Positions 8,761 through 9,703 of a stretch of DNA of 9,703 bases are shown here, one piece after another; the first letter of the stretch is position 1; each line of letters starts with the position of its first letter. The notes beneath the pieces were generated by a model. The model was given only the letters and a program-made list of their open reading frames with translations, was not told the DNA's origin and made no database searches. The stretch is from Acidiferrobacteraceae bacterium (lineage in GTDB: Bacteria; Pseudomonadota; Gammaproteobacteria; Acidiferrobacterales; Acidiferrobacteraceae), in NCBI GenBank assembly GCA_027343725.1, contig DAHWKH010000084.1, positions 1-9,703 of the forward strand, written 5' to 3'. Position numbers and translations under genes: made by a program.

Positions 8761-9703
8761 ATGGAATTCTACCGGCATATAGCGCTCAGCATCGCCGTCT
8801 GGCTGCCGATCGTCTTCGGGATCGCGATCCTGACCTTCGGGCGCGCGCGCCCGGCGCTCGTCCGCGCCCTGGCGGCCGTGGGGTCGGTTGCGACTTTCCT
8901 CGCAACGGTCCCGGTCTGGGTGCTGTTCCACGCCTCCTCGAGCGCGATGCAGTTTCGCGAGAGCGAGCCCTGGATCCCGGCCTTCCACGTCAATTATGCA
9001 CTCGGGGTCGATGGCATCTCGCTGCCGCTCGTGTTGCTGACGAGCCTCATCGGCGTCATCGTCGTCCTTGCCGGATGGCGGGGCATCAAGGAACGCTTCG
9101 CGGAATACATGGCGGCCTTTCTCATTATGGAGGGCGTCATGATCGGCGTCTTCTGCTCCCTGGACGCGATGTTGTTCTACGTCTTCTGGGAAGCCATGCT
9201 GATCCCGATGTTTCTGATCATCGGCATTTGGGGCGGCCCCAATCGCGTGTACGCGACCATCAAGTTCTTCCTGTACACCTTTCTTGGCTCGGTGCTGATG
9301 CTCGTGGCCTTGCTCTATCTCTATTTTCGCGCCGGCGAGAGCTTCAACATCCTATCCTACTACCATCTGGCGCTCGGCGAGACGCCGCAGATCCTCATTT
9401 TCCTGGCGTTTCTCCTGGCCTTTGCCGTCAAGATCCCGATGTGGCCTGTGCACACGTGGCTCCCGGACGCCCACGTCGAGGCGCCCACGGGCGGCTCGGT
9501 GGTGCTCGCGGCCATCATGCTGAAGATGGGGGCCTACGGTCTTGTGCGCTTCAGCTTGCCGATCGTGCCGCTGGCAAGTCATCTCTTCGCGGGGTTCATG
9601 ATCACCTTGTCCTTGATCGCGATCGTCTATATCGGTCTCGTGGCGCTCGTGCAGGAGGACATGAAGAAGCTCATCGCCTATTCCTCGATCGCCCATATGG
9701 GGT
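8761..9703 (+). CDS. nuoM: NADH-quinone oxidoreductase subunit M (ND4-like antiporter subunit), 3'-truncated by window
   Basis: NuoM is the middle antiporter-like proton channel of the membrane arm. The window holds the first 314 codons, open to the last base; the family is usually about 490-510 residues, so roughly the final third is missing only because the window ends. The N-terminus (MEFYRHIALSIAVWLP) and the segment YALGVDGISLPLVLLTS near residues 79-95 are typical. Channel residues seen are Glu144 in FYVFWEAMLIPMF, Lys224 in AFAVKIPMWPVHTWLPDAH, and Lys255 in AAIMLKMGAYG. The ND4 signature DMKKLIAYSSIAHMG closes the visible part. AAGGG at 8750-8754 lies 6 bases before ATG 8761, a good ribosome binding site that overlaps the nuoL stop. 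Confidence 0.97.
   Translation, partial: MEFYRHIALSIAVWLPIVFGIAILTFGRARPALVRALAAVGSVATFLATVPVWVLFHASSSAMQFRESEPWIPAFHVNYALGVDGISLPLVLLTSLIGVIVVLAGWRGIKERFAEYMAAFLIMEGVMIGVFCSLDAMLFYVFWEAMLIPMFLIIGIWGGPNRVYATIKFFLYTFLGSVLMLVALLYLYFRAGESFNILSYYHLALGETPQILIFLAFLLAFAVKIPMWPVHTWLPDAHVEAPTGGSVVLAAIMLKMGAYGLVRFSLPIVPLASHLFAGFMITLSLIAIVYIGLVALVQEDMKKLIAYSSIAHMG

Overview
This window is a contiguous piece of a bacterial nuo operon, which encodes the proton-pumping NADH:quinone oxidoreductase (respiratory complex I, NDH-1). All genes lie on the + strand in the canonical order: the tail of nuoD, complete nuoE, F, G, H, I, J, K and L, and the first 314 codons of nuoM. The intergenic gaps are 2 to 31 bases. 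I see no promoter, terminator, RNA gene, mobile element, CRISPR array or foreign gene, so the window reads as the interior of one polycistronic transcript. By the usual gene order nuoA, B and C should precede it and nuoN should follow, but neither side is visible.

Layout. Bases 1-4283 hold the peripheral-arm genes: nuoD tail, nuoE, nuoF and nuoG. NuoE, NuoF and NuoG form the NADH-oxidising module, with FMN and clusters N1a, N3, N1b, N5 and N4. Bases 4286-5831 hold nuoH (membrane anchor at the quinone site) and nuoI (clusters N6a and N6b), which join the two arms. Bases 5847-9703 hold nuoJ, nuoK, nuoL and nuoM, the membrane arm with the antiporter-like proton channels. Electrons pass from NADH to FMN in NuoF, along the iron-sulfur chain in NuoG and NuoI, and to quinone at the NuoD/NuoB/NuoH interface. 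The released energy drives proton translocation through NuoH, J/K, L and M. All cluster ligands and the main charged membrane residues I looked for are present, so the complex looks functional.

Organism. The DNA is strongly GC-rich, with G/C-ending codons and long spurious open frames on both strands. The separate nuoC/nuoD-type NuoD tail, the mitochondrial-like NuoG without the extra N7 cluster, and the overall protein character suggest a beta- or gammaproteobacterium using ubiquinone. This is inference; I cannot name a genus.

Novelty. I found no undescribed system here. The points worth a second look are small and concern translation initiation: an 11-codon reading frame that exactly bridges nuoJ and nuoK, a repeated GTG-NNN-ATG double-start arrangement at the nuoE/nuoF and nuoG/nuoH junctions, and six-G runs ahead of three genes.
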